A DNA stretch of 64,000 nucleotides from Euglena gracilis. Lineage: Eukaryota; Euglenida; Euglenophyceae; Euglenales. This document shows positions 40,001-46,800 of the stretch, piece after piece. A model generated the notes under the pieces. It saw only the letters and a program-made list of their open reading frames with translations. It was not told the origin of the DNA and did not search any database. The stretch covers positions 37,354,382 to 37,418,381 of the forward strand of contig CP154957.1 in the NCBI GenBank assembly GCA_039621445.1, read 5' to 3'. How positions within the stretch are numbered: position 1 is the stretch's first letter; each line of letters begins with the position of its first letter. Both the position numbers and the translations under genes were made by a program.

Positions 40001-42412
40001 CGGCGCCGAAGGCGCCGGGGAGCCAAAAATGGCTTATTTTCAAAGGAATGTGCCTGGGCACAGGCCGAAATCCGACCCCGGGGGTAGTGCCTGCCTGGGC
40101 AGGCACTCACAGGCACTCCGGACCCCCCCTCCCCTCTGGGGTTGGTAAAAAAAACAGCCTGGTCGGAGGTGGAGCATGCGGTGCAAAAATGAAAAATGCA
40201 TTTGCAACAGGGAAACCTGCCACAAACAAACATGGCAAAAAGTATGGTCACGTTGTGTTGGCAGCACTTCAATAAATAAAAGAGGTTTCCATCCGCCCCA
40301 AGAATACGTGGCTGGCTTCTGGCCAGCCCCACCGGATGGCCCCCGGCACCAAGCCAACGAGGTAACCAGTCATCGGGGGAGGGGGTGTGGGCTACCAGTG
40401 GTACCCTTCGGACCCCCCACCCTGCTGCCAACGTTACACCCCAAGGGCCTCCCCCCCCCCACCGCCACCGCGCAGGTGTTCGGGCCGAAGCTCTTCGCCC
40501 CGGACCGTCACGTCGTCGCCAACTCCTTCTCGGCGTGGTGCCTCGGCTGCCGCCGCCTGCCGCCCAAGGGCTACGACGAGAGGCATCGCTGTGCCCCTCC
40601 CCTCCCCTCCCCCTCGCCCTCTGCACTCCGGGCAGTTGCGCGGCCCGTCAAACAGGGTGGTTTTAAAAACAGCGACAAGAGATCCATTTTCCAGCAGCTT
40701 TTTTTGAACCTGCCATTCCTGCAGGGCTCACCCAAAATAACACCTCTTTTCAGTTGCATTGTTTCAAAAGTGGCCGAACCCAACTTTTGCACATGTACAC
40801 AGCATCAGGGATGCTCGAAATGTTCACTCAGCACCTCTTTTCCAGAGTGAAGGTCCTCTGGACCACAGCCACAGGGACATATGGAAGCCCGTCGGCATTG
40901 CGATCGGTGGTGGTCGGGGGGGGGGGGTTCCTGACCGCCCCTTCCCCCAGGGATTCAAGGGCAAGGTGGTAGGGAGGAAGCGTCTGGACCCCACCCCCTC
41001 CCTCTTTGGCAGGTTCCAAAGATACCCGGCGTGTAACCTTTCCCCCTCACTTTTAAGCAGATTGCACTTTTTTTTGATGTTGGGTATTTTCCAGGTGTGT
41101 TCACAAAGTCAGAAAAAGAGCATTTTTGGGATTATTTTCAAAAATACATCAGGGATTTTCCAACAATTTTATCCGAGTATCCGGCTTTTTGCCCAGACAC
41201 AGAACCGAGGGGGGGGGGTGCTGACGTGCTGGTTGAATTTTTTTCGTTTTTTTTTGATTTTGGAAAAATGTGCTTTTTTTGTGTGTGTTTTTGTGTGTTT
41301 TTTTTTTCCTTGGTGATTTTTGGATTTTGCTGTAAAAACGTTTGACTAAGAAAAATTACTCATTTCCCCCTCGAGACAAAAAGTTTTTGTCAAATTTTTG
41401 TCATTTTTACATTTCTTTTGGTCAACAAAATGCTTTTGTTTTTTTGATGCAGAATGGAATATTTCCACCGGCAGAGCCGAAAATTCTTCCAAGTCCTCTC
41501 CAGAAAGTGTGTTCCGAGGGATATCCTTTTTAAGGATTTTACATGCAATTTGTTTTTTTTTGCGTTTATAGTTTTATTTGCTTTTTTTGTGTTTTTTGTG
41601 TGTCGCTTTTTTTTTAAACAGCCCATCCTGCACCCCCCCCCTTCAGAACACCCATTTTTTTTCTGCTTTTCCCTGATTTTTTCGCTCACAGTTTTGAGGT
41701 GAGGGGGGCGCCTGAACCCTCCCTCCGTGTTGGAAGCCCCCCCAGAGCTTCCCAAACATCCCTGATGAATAGCGTCCAAGGTCTAAGTAATGCAAACTGC
41801 AGAGGTGTGGTCAGAAAAGTTACCATCACAGGAATGGCACCACACACTACACATTTGAGTGCGGTCTGGCTCGGGTTGTAGGTGGCCTCAATTTTTTCCA
41901 ATATAGTTTTTTTCAAAAAACAAAATTTTCCAATATTGTTTTCAAAGTTAAGAATTTTCCCTTTTCCCTGCAATTTGTGTTTGTCGCGAATTTCCCCCAT
42001 TGTAATTTTAAGAAATATAACAACCCATGCCAGAAGTCTGCAGGCAAAATGAAGCTCGAAGCTTGAAGCTTGATGTTTAGAGTCACCCAGCAGCAATGCA
42101 TGCAGATGGACCGCTCTTCAGAGAGGAACAGACCCAAAAGGAAGCCTGCACATCCTCGTTTGACATTTTTACTGTCACATGACATTTTGATGCTGTCTGA
42201 AAAAATGTCCATATGTCATCCATAGGATGTGACCAAGCCAGGGCGTTGCTCAAGAGAATTTGACCCCACCCCCCTGTGGCGGTCCAGCCAGCCAGCAGCT
42301 TTTTTTCCAGTCCCGGAACCAGGGCCATGTGCAGTTTTCATTGCCTGAGAAACTGGCTATCGTCAAAGATGTGGACCTGCCAAGCGTCCTCTGTCCCAAC
42401 CCTTTCTCATGA
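21933..42412 (+). CDS. F-box / leucine-rich-repeat protein gene, about 18 exons
   Basis: Probable substrate-recognition subunit of an SCF (SKP1-cullin-F-box) ubiquitin ligase. The first exon gives an N-terminal F-box half (DLALAVLSFLPLRSRLLL), completed by the next exon (CRLLHRLY, then FDLSACP and VNLHGYAG). Canonical LRRs follow: CPNLSTISLQFCLELTDSG, LHTIADHCPRLRTVSLWDC, LQVFDLRGLRQLTD, LRFLGISGN, CPNLEFLWVERM, FPAIKYLYLG, MPALRALYLGDW, LPLLEVLDVSNGR, MKRLRQLYL. Total about 600-630 codons. Nearly all junctions keep phase (2/1/2/1/2/2/0/2/0/1/0/0); the exception is the one beside the hAT insertion. The final part (VFGPKLFAPDRHV onward) is not LRR and not recognised. Partners and substrate unknown. 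Confidence 0.85.
23040..23605. repeat. CACCTATAAGAAACCCC repeat block around a core, copy 1
   Basis: About nine copies of CCTATAAGAAACC(C) or close variants cluster at both ends (23046-23155 and 23480-23600). They flank a unique core with ATGTTAAACGGGAGCAG, GAGCACAATTGTCGGAGGTG and, near the right end, CCCAGCAATGACCTCGAC. The same core and repeats appear inverted at 61853-62265. The core has an open frame of about 127 codons (23164-23547) with no known domain. Confidence 0.65.
23853..25545. mobile_element. 1.7-kb GCTGAGCTC element, copy A
   Basis: Bounded by GCTGAGCTCTT at 23853 and AAGAACTCAGC at 25535. The inside is a series of diverged units containing GGGCCAGGCGGGGAGTT, CAAGGGCTTCAATTTAGGTC and GAGATATTTTCGAAAAATCG. 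The right end carries TAAGCTTCGCTCTTACCC and ATAAAGGGATAAGA. It recurs at 48057-49184, in part at about 61490-61842, and inverted at 62270-63742. No transposase frame. Confidence 0.7.
25765..25922 (+). CDS. F-box exon 2
   Basis: After CCGGCGCAG, reads GTCRLLHRLYTSAPPTAFDL, then PLVPPAVTHIATRVG and AQRVNLHGYAG. Completes the F-box and starts the LRR-like region. Donor GG|GTGTGC in phase 2. The open frame extends upstream through poly-C, but the F-box pattern fits the CAG acceptor. Confidence 0.8.
25923..27291 (+). other. F-box gene intron
   Basis: No gene seen. Contains a short tandem run of CAGTGCYACG-type units at about 26460-26535 and pyrimidine runs near 27250. Confidence 0.6.
27292..27383 (+). 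CDS. F-box LRR exon 3
   Basis: DIDGLLQRLCPACPNLSTIS, then LQFCLELTDSG: a cysteine-containing LRR of the F-box type (CPxLxxLxLxxCxxLTDxGL). Acceptor CTCCAG, donor TCAG|GTTTGA in phase 1. Confidence 0.88.
27643..27748 (+). CDS. F-box LRR exon 4
   Basis: LHTIADHCPRLRTVSLWDCH, then RITEEGFWYLLDKC. Joins exon 3 in phase to give TDSG-LHTIA. Donor TGTAG|GTGTGG in phase 2. Confidence 0.9.
28144..28285. repeat. (ATTATAT)n microsatellite
   Basis: About 140 bp of a 7-bp ATTATAT unit with slight decay at the 3' end, in a F-box gene intron. Confidence 0.95.
28558..28658 (+). CDS. F-box LRR exon 5
   Basis: ALQVFDLRGLRQLTDTTMAR, then IAALPGVSFLSLT. Acceptor GTGGCAG, donor ACAG|GTCACT in phase 1. Confidence 0.88.
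28659..29870 (+). other. F-box gene intron containing a MITE
   Basis: Holds the MITE at 29226-29483, an AGTTACGACTTATAA region at about 28780-29100 with CTTATAACC motifs, and a poly-C tract before the acceptor at 29870. No coding sequence seen. Confidence 0.6.
29226..29483. mobile_element. 258-bp hAT-type MITE, CAGGG-poly(T) family, copy 2
   Basis: Left end CAGGGTTTTTTTTTAGTTG, right end CCCCTG. TTCCCAAG flanks both ends (29218-29225 and 29484-29491), a perfect 8-bp TSD. The GGCGCCAAAGGTGCCGAAAA hairpin and GCTATTTTAGCA core match the copy at 19536-19808; the right-hand A run has been lost. Confidence 0.85.
29871..30022 (+). CDS. F-box LRR exon 6
   Basis: SGCTAAGFLHLLAAQRATLE, then RIGCMCLEAGPPL and LVEVQVGY. 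Acceptor TGCCCCAG. The donor AG|GTGGGC at 30023 gives phase 2, which exon 7 needs; an earlier GTGGGC at 30012 would not. Confidence 0.85.
30023..32275 (+). other. F-box gene intron with a decayed hAT-like gene
   Basis: Contains a TTTTTTGCG microsatellite at about 30700-30840 and again at 32066-32135, either side of the transposase-derived relic at 31076-31905. G-rich repeats lie at 30200-30680. Confidence 0.65.
31076..31905 (+). pseudogene. Decayed relative of the CGGBP1-like/hAT-derived gene
   Basis: ATG at 31076 opens a 52-codon acidic segment (MDSEHEFDALALATVDG...) with a basic NKKRK patch. Around 31393-31495 another frame reads KTTPASRVKQFP and EVRGDAMWCCACQK, matching KATPESRAAQFP and EVHGNLLWCAYCD of the element at 33403-34737. 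At about 31793-31902 RSFSLAGVIDTK, then FNGDIEGRF and a stop, match its hAT C-terminal motif. Frames change and stops intervene between the blocks. No terminal repeats found. Confidence 0.65.
32276..32374 (+). CDS. F-box LRR exon 7
   Basis: AVEFHLDLRGLPNLRFLGIS, then GNVQISVDWAEL. Acceptor GCCGCAG; donor CTCAG|GTTGGG in phase 2. Confidence 0.88.
32684..32881 (+). CDS. F-box LRR exon 8
   Basis: FTKIEQLMADRCHFGTEFFE, then TVAPAIKYLCVLDPYMW. The strong donor GCGA|GTGAGT at 32882 adds a less LRR-like tail; an alternative donor at 32804 stops after PYM. Both leave phase 2, which the next exon cannot take (it starts phase 1). Confidence 0.8.
33421..33515. repeat. CACGTAA subterminal array, left
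   Basis: About eight copies of CACGTAA(AAT) in 95 bp at the left end of the hAT element; the matching array lies at the right end. Probable transposase-binding repeats (inference). Confidence 0.85.
33690..34326 (+). CDS. CGGBP1-like zinc finger + hAT C-terminal dimerisation protein (two exons)
   Basis: Exon 1, from ATG 33690, reads MSDSDEGIAEIVAVVTDKGK, KATPESRAAQFPG and GNLLWCAYCDISLGF, then HVKCAKHLKN. WCxxC...HxxxxxH resembles the CGGBP1/BED-type finger of hAT-derived proteins. A donor AACCCAG|GTTTGA near 33966 is plausible. Exon 2 from about 34172 reads DIGPISSAGIERSFSLAG, VIDTKNRQRM and CNGDAEQRFL, ending at TGA 34326. SSAxIERxFSxAG is the hAT dimerisation signature. The RNase H-like DDE domain between them is absent. 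The start is chosen on the acidic MSDSDE opening; the frame is open back to 33513. Confidence 0.7.
34644..34699. repeat. CACGTAA subterminal array, right
   Basis: Six copies of CACGTAA/CACGTAT with AAT spacers just inside the right TIR, in the same direct orientation as the left array. Confidence 0.85.
34752..34843 (+). CDS. F-box LRR exon 9, next to the hAT element
   Basis: After CTCGCAG, reads PEEETASDSLVPAIRQM, then SNLRQVWLSHLLL, with donor CTC|GTCCGG in phase 0. The exon starts with two bases of a split codon, needing a phase-1 partner that exon 8 does not supply. The acceptor AG lies 14 bp from the transposon end, and TIR and G-run sequence replaces any pyrimidine tract. Confidence 0.75.
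34954..35054 (+). CDS. F-box LRR exon 10
   Basis: LKVSNPPVQLLAALRQCPNL, then EFLWVERMQQTPE. A C run of about 24 precedes the CGCAG acceptor; donor GAGAG|GTGGTC in phase 2. Confidence 0.9.
35133..35181 (+). CDS. F-box LRR exon 11
   Basis: WEALRSFPAIKYLYLG: 49 bp, acceptor CGCACAG, donor GGG|GTATCG in phase 0. Restores Arg with the previous exon. Confidence 0.85.
35288..35441 (+). CDS. F-box LRR exon 12
   Basis: CFGVGLRLPLAGLWPQGFQV, then PLQHTLTTMPALRALYLGDW and SVDNRFL. Acceptor CTGGCAG; donor CTCG|GTCTTG in phase 1, followed at once by a poly-C run. Confidence 0.88.
35442..39201 (+). other. 3.8-kb F-box gene intron
   Basis: Contains TGTTCACCGAAAA-type repeats at 35570-35660 and 36530-36600 that resemble the subterminal zones of the 3066-4742 element and may mark another decayed element. 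Also holds the repeat at 38014-38150 and G/C-run units near 36640, 36870, 37030, 37720, 38600 and 38920. No gene seen. Confidence 0.55.
38014..38150. repeat. 137-bp direct repeat, copy 1 (copy 2 at about 43157-43288)
   Basis: TTTCCTCACTCTGCAATAAC through GTGAACACAAGCC, then a T run and ATTCCRTTCTGTTGTGTT, is almost identical at both places. They are 5.1 kb apart, one in the F-box intron and one in the following intergenic region. Confidence 0.85.
39202..39278 (+). CDS. F-box LRR exon 13
   Basis: HLAGHLPLLEVLDVSNGRLS, then AACGL. Acceptor TCCACAG; donor CTG|GTCCCC in phase 0. Joins exon 12 in phase after a 3.8-kb intron. Confidence 0.85.
39612..39716 (+). CDS. F-box LRR exon 14
   Basis: HLIRMKRLRQLYLPDVLCAD, then QQFSSLVIASLPLLQ. 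Acceptor TGCGCAG, donor CAG|GTTACA, phase 0 at both ends. Confidence 0.88.
39870..40161. mobile_element. 292-bp hAT-type MITE, CAGGCTG family, copy 2
   Basis: Ends CAGGCCGTATTTTAGTCGGG and AAAAAAAACAGCCTG. GTCGGAGG flanks both sides (39862-39869 and 40162-40169), a perfect 8-bp TSD. Strongly similar along its length to 6978-7280, including the GGCGCCGAAGGCGCC hairpin, so insertion was fairly recent. Confidence 0.92.
40476..40582 (+). CDS. F-box gene exon 15 (non-LRR C-terminal region), possible GC donor
   Basis: VFGPKLFAPDRHVVANSFSA, then WCLGCRRLPPKGYDE. Continues exon 14 in phase 0. No suitable GT follows; GAGAG|GCATCG would be a GC donor, phase 2, matching exon 16. CLGC might bind metal, but no family is recognised. 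Confidence 0.65.
40846..40906 (+). CDS. F-box gene exon 16 (tentative)
   Basis: After TTTTCCAG, VKVLWTTATGTYGSPSALRS with donor TCG|GTGGTG, phase 0 out. It completes Arg if exon 15 uses the GC donor. An alternative frame (SEGPLDHSHRDIWKPVG) is also open here. Confidence 0.4.
41453..41506 (+). CDS. F-box gene exon 17 (tentative)
   Basis: After TTTTTTGATGCAG, NGIFPPAEPKILPSPLQK then AAA|GTGTGT: 18 codons, phase 0 at both ends, between exons of the same phase. Confidence 0.4.
42335..42412 (+). CDS. F-box gene terminal exon (tentative)
   Basis: After ATGTGCAG, FSLPEKLAIVKDVDLPSVLC, then PNPFS and TGA at 42410-42412. Phase 0 fits the preceding tentative exon. Minus-strand frames over 41.7-42.5 kb are also long and protein-like, so this exon is uncertain. 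Confidence 0.4.
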   Translation, partial: FSLPEKLAIVKDVDLPSVLCPNPFS

Positions 42413-43658
42413 AATGGTTCAAGGAACCAAAGGATTGCTAAGACTGCGGCAAAGAACCCGATCCATCTTGCAGTTGTGTATTTGCAGTTTGCCAGAGCCT
42501 TGAATATGTGCACTGCCTGGGGGTGGGGGGCCTCTACTTGGATTTTTGGCGGGAAACCCGAGGGCTAGGGGCATCTATTTGGGGGGGGGGGGTTATGCAA
42601 AAAGTCGATCTTTTGACCCCAAACTTGCCCTGGCCAGCCAAAATCCGACCCATTTTGCCCATTTTTGGCCCATCTTTGCACCCCCCTGAAAGCACAAAAT
42701 CCGTTACCGTCCAGTCGCCCTTCAGGCGGCCGGAAAACAGTAAAACTCGTCATGGGAGAAAGGGCTTTAATTCCTTCTTCCCCACTGTGGTGATGGCCTT
42801 TTCAATCACACTCTTGACTGTTGTGTCCTGCCCTTGAATCAGAACTTTTTTCTCCTCTTCATCTTCGGCCTTAACATGTGTGACGTTATTTTTTTTCAAG
42901 GACCAGCCAACAGCCAGTTGGGGGGGGGGGGGGCGTCGAATTTGGGTGAAAAATTGAAAAAAAAAGTTTTAAAACACATTTTTGATGTTTTTAGGTTGAT
43001 GGACGAGGGTCCAAAGTTGCCAGAAATAAAGTTTTTCCTAGATATCGACCCGGTTTTCCAAAATATGCAATTTTTTCAGCGTTTCTTTTTGGACTGCCCT
43101 GGGGGGATGACATCCACAATGTTTTCCGCAATTTCTCCGCAGTTTTTTCCCCCTTCTTTCCTCACTCTGCAATAACTTGAATTTGAAGGAAATTGGAAGG
43201 TGCAGTAAGTGCTGGCCATTCCTCAAATGGTTCGTAAGGGAGGGTGAACACAAGCCTTTTTTTTTTTAATTCCGTTCTGTTGTGTTCCGAATTTTTTGGC
43301 AAATTTTGAAGGTTTTTGGGGCAATATTTGTGTGCTATTTATTTCTCCTGAAAAATGATTTTGACTGAGAAAGAATCTGCATGCTGGACCAGCTTTTCCC
43401 CTGAGGCCCAGCTTTAATATTTGTCTTTTTTGAATTATTTTTCCCGACGGATTCCATATTCTTGTAATCAATGTGTTCCCGAGGTTGTGGGGCCGTCCTC
43501 CGTGTTGAAAATAGTGTGAATGATGGTTTAAAGCATTCCCCAATGTGCAAAATGATCTGCAGTGGAAATGTGTACACTCCTAGTATATTAATTTTTTTGC
43601 AATTTCCACCCCCCCCCCGATTTTCTGGAAGGCCTCCGATATCGATTCCTCCTTGCGA
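42413..43658 (+). other. Intergenic region between the F-box gene and the next gene
   Basis: Holds the inverted partner of the 21339 repeat (about 42600-42725) and copy 2 of the 137-bp direct repeat (43157-43288). No gene seen. Confidence 0.5.
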
Positions 43659-43868
43659 ATGATTGGACCGGAACAGAGATGCGCATCACTGCATGCATCA
43701 TGCACATCAGCTCAAATTATCTCCTTCCACCTGAGGCGAACGACGCCAATTGCCTGCGATGCCATCGCCACCGGTGCCCTTTCCGTGCACAGGAGCGGGC
43801 TGAAGCCTCCGTACAGTTTCGTCACCGCCTGTGCCTTCGACCAGGACACCATCTACCGGGTGACGGAG
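43659..43868 (+). CDS. Unknown gene exon 1
   Basis: The frame from ATG 43659 runs to GTGACGGAG|GTGTAG (phase 0). The second half (TPIACDAIATGALSVHRSGL, PPYSFVTACAFDQD) has typical GC-ending codons; the first half does not, so the true exon may begin at an AG near 43709. Confidence 0.55.
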
Positions 43869-46800
43869 GTGTAGTGAGAGCCGGCCCCCAACCGGCACAC
43901 CCCCACACCTTGGGAATCCCCTTTGTCCCTTCCACAGCTCCTCCCTCCATCACCCTCTTCCCCAGTCCTCTGTCTCCTGTCCCCTGTGCACCCCCCTCCC
44001 CCCACCTCCATGGCTAAGTCTCAATGTTCCCAATGACACCGCCATCGCCTGATGGGGACCGGCGTGTTTGTTTTCTCTTTGGCGGGGCGATTCCTCCCTC
44101 GGCGTCCTCCTCTGATCTGACGTCTGCCGCCCCTCCCCCAATCACCCCAACTGCGGACCTTCCCTGCAAAGCCTGCAAAGAGAACCCCCTCGGTCGTTCG
44201 TCGCCTTGCATCTTATGAAATGCTTGTGTCTGTTTTGTGAAGGCCGATGGTCCAACGCTTTCTGGGTTTTGGAGCATATCCTCTGATCATTCACATCATG
44301 CTAATCATGTGTTTTTCTTTTCCTTCAGATATACAATAAAATAAAAATAACATCCCCCCCCTCTCTCGTAGCCTTGCCATCTCATCAGCTTCCTCCCTGA
44401 AGGAGCTTGCCTCCTTGGGACAGTTGCCCGAGAATGTGTTCAGACCAGGCACCTTTAAGCCACCATAGGTTCGAGAAATTTAATGCATCCAATCAATGGT
44501 TTTGTTCCAATTGCGTTGTTGTCACGGCTTCTCCTTTGTCATGCCATGCGGGAAATGAAAAGATCCCAGTTTTCAATTTAGGCATTTCCATGAAATGTGT
44601 CTCAGAAATGGATTGTGTGTGATGAGGCTGAGGTTTGCCAAAATGTGCAGCTAGGCGGCCCACCTGTTACTGAGCCCTTCTAATTAAAAGTCTGCCAGCA
44701 ATATGAACCGCCCCAGAAAATTATTTTTCCAATTCAATTGTTGTGGGTATGGTCGAAATTGGAAGGCTGCAATCAAAATGCAAATTTGATTCTTCTTTCA
44801 AAAGAAAATTGGTTATTTTTGAAAGACGGGTTTTGGAGATTGGGCTGGGGGAAGTTTTTTTTTCTTTACAGTTTCACTTGAAGTTCAGTTCGTTGAAGAC
44901 AGAAAGGAAATCATAGTTCAAAGGCAAGAGAGTGTTCTGGTGTCCTCGGAATGAGGATGAGAACTTTGGGGAATAATGTGAGAAAGTTTAAGTGGTTTCG
45001 AATTTGGAGATGCTATTGATTCAATTGGTTGTTGGATTTTTTTTATTCCCAACCACTTTTGACTTTGTTTGAATATGCTAATTCCCCCTCCAAACCATTT
45101 CTTTTTTATGTTGACTCTTTTCTCTCGCCTTTTCTCCGGATGTTGCAAATTAAAGTTCTTGAAATCAAAAAATGATTTGCAGAATTTCAGGAACTTTTTT
45201 TAAAACCAGATTTAAATTTTTTTTAAATAAAACAGCGATTTTTTTTTCTGAAAACGATTGTCTGAGTCTTTTTATTTAAGTCACCATACCAACAAGCACA
45301 CAGATATATTCCTTTTCATTATTTAATCTTTTTTTATTTTTTTGAATCTGTGCTGTGTTTGTTTCCTGGTCATTTTTTGGCGATAAAATTGCAATGAGCA
45401 AACACCTCCGATAATACCCACCGCAACGCCCAAGGATGGGGTTTATTCACCCCCCCCAAAAAAAACACCAACCCACCCACCCACCTTTGGCGAAAAAAAT
45501 TCCTACCCACCTTCAATTGGATTGGCTTTGGTGCGTCCCAGAATTTTTAGCACACATTCCTGGACAGTAAACAACAACGAACAAAAACGAGATGCTTTGT
45601 TTTTGATACGATGATCCTTTCCAATTTCAGGCAGTTTTGGCTGTGATCCATTTAACCAGTCTTATTTTTTTTTTAACAATTGTCATTTAAGAAGAACAAT
45701 TGCTATTATCAAGAAGAGTTATATTTTTTTTGGCATATGTAACCCGCAGGACGGCAGGACATGAACAAAACAATCGATGGTGATTTCAGTCTTCTCTGAT
45801 GTCATTTTCTGTTTTTTTTTAAAAAAAGTATAGTATGACGTGATTTGCAAAACCCGGGGTAATCGATGCCCCGCAGTACAAACTTCATTTCGCACAGGGA
45901 TCAGGCATTCTCCAACAGTGAGGCTGTATTGGGAGATGGTGGGCCTGTTTGGGGCTTTTTGACACGATTCCCGCGCCTTTTCAGCCGCCAATGTGCCGCT
46001 CCCTCCTGTCAGGAAGGTGGCAAAATATGCGGGAAAAAAACATCCTGGGAAAATTTAGGAGCTGTCCACAATATCAAGAGTCTGTAATTTTTGTTCGGAC
46101 ATTCATCTGAGCAAAAGAAACAATTAAAATTATCTGTGTACTTCATTCAGGCAACGTCTCCCACCTCGGCCAATTTGGGGACAACAATTCAAACTTACCT
46201 TCCCTGTGTGGATGCCACGTGCCCATTTAAGCAGCCACAAGACTAAGCTTGAAACCTCCGCTAATGGTAATCATTCCATCATTTTTGGGAAAAATACAGA
46301 CTGCGTGGCACGGGTGGCCACCATACGAACAACAACAAACAAACCGTGACATGTTGGGAACTGCGGGACCTTGACTTGGTGCTGCTCTGTGCCTTCTGAA
46401 ATGAAAAGGGAGCTGGGCGTTGCAACCAGCGAGGGCACACCATCTTGCCCATGCCCGAGGCAACGGTGTGATCATGCATCAAAGACCATGGACATTTTCT
46501 ATGGTCCACAGAGGGCATACAGTGACATTTGCAGACGACATTTTTTTGCGCCTTTATTCTTATGACGCTCTGGAGAATAAAAGTTTTCTCACTGCAGTGT
46601 GGTATCAAAGAATATTGAATATAAAATCAAAATTTGTAATTTTTCTGAAATTCAAAATTTTATAACAGAATTTTCCCAAAGATTCTTTTCATACTCCTTG
46701 TGGTTTTCATTGCCTCCATCTTTTGTTTCGATTGTAATTCCATTGTATAACCAAATGTCATTTTCTGCCAAAGGTTCTGCATTCTCCTCTTCTTGTTTTC

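Noticed and set aside
41686-42513. Minus-strand frames over 41.7-42.5 kb with protein-like wording (for example CVVCGAIPVMV)
   Set aside because: No start context, splice pattern or domain found; they overlap repeats and tentative + strand exons. Kept out of the annotation for lack of evidence.
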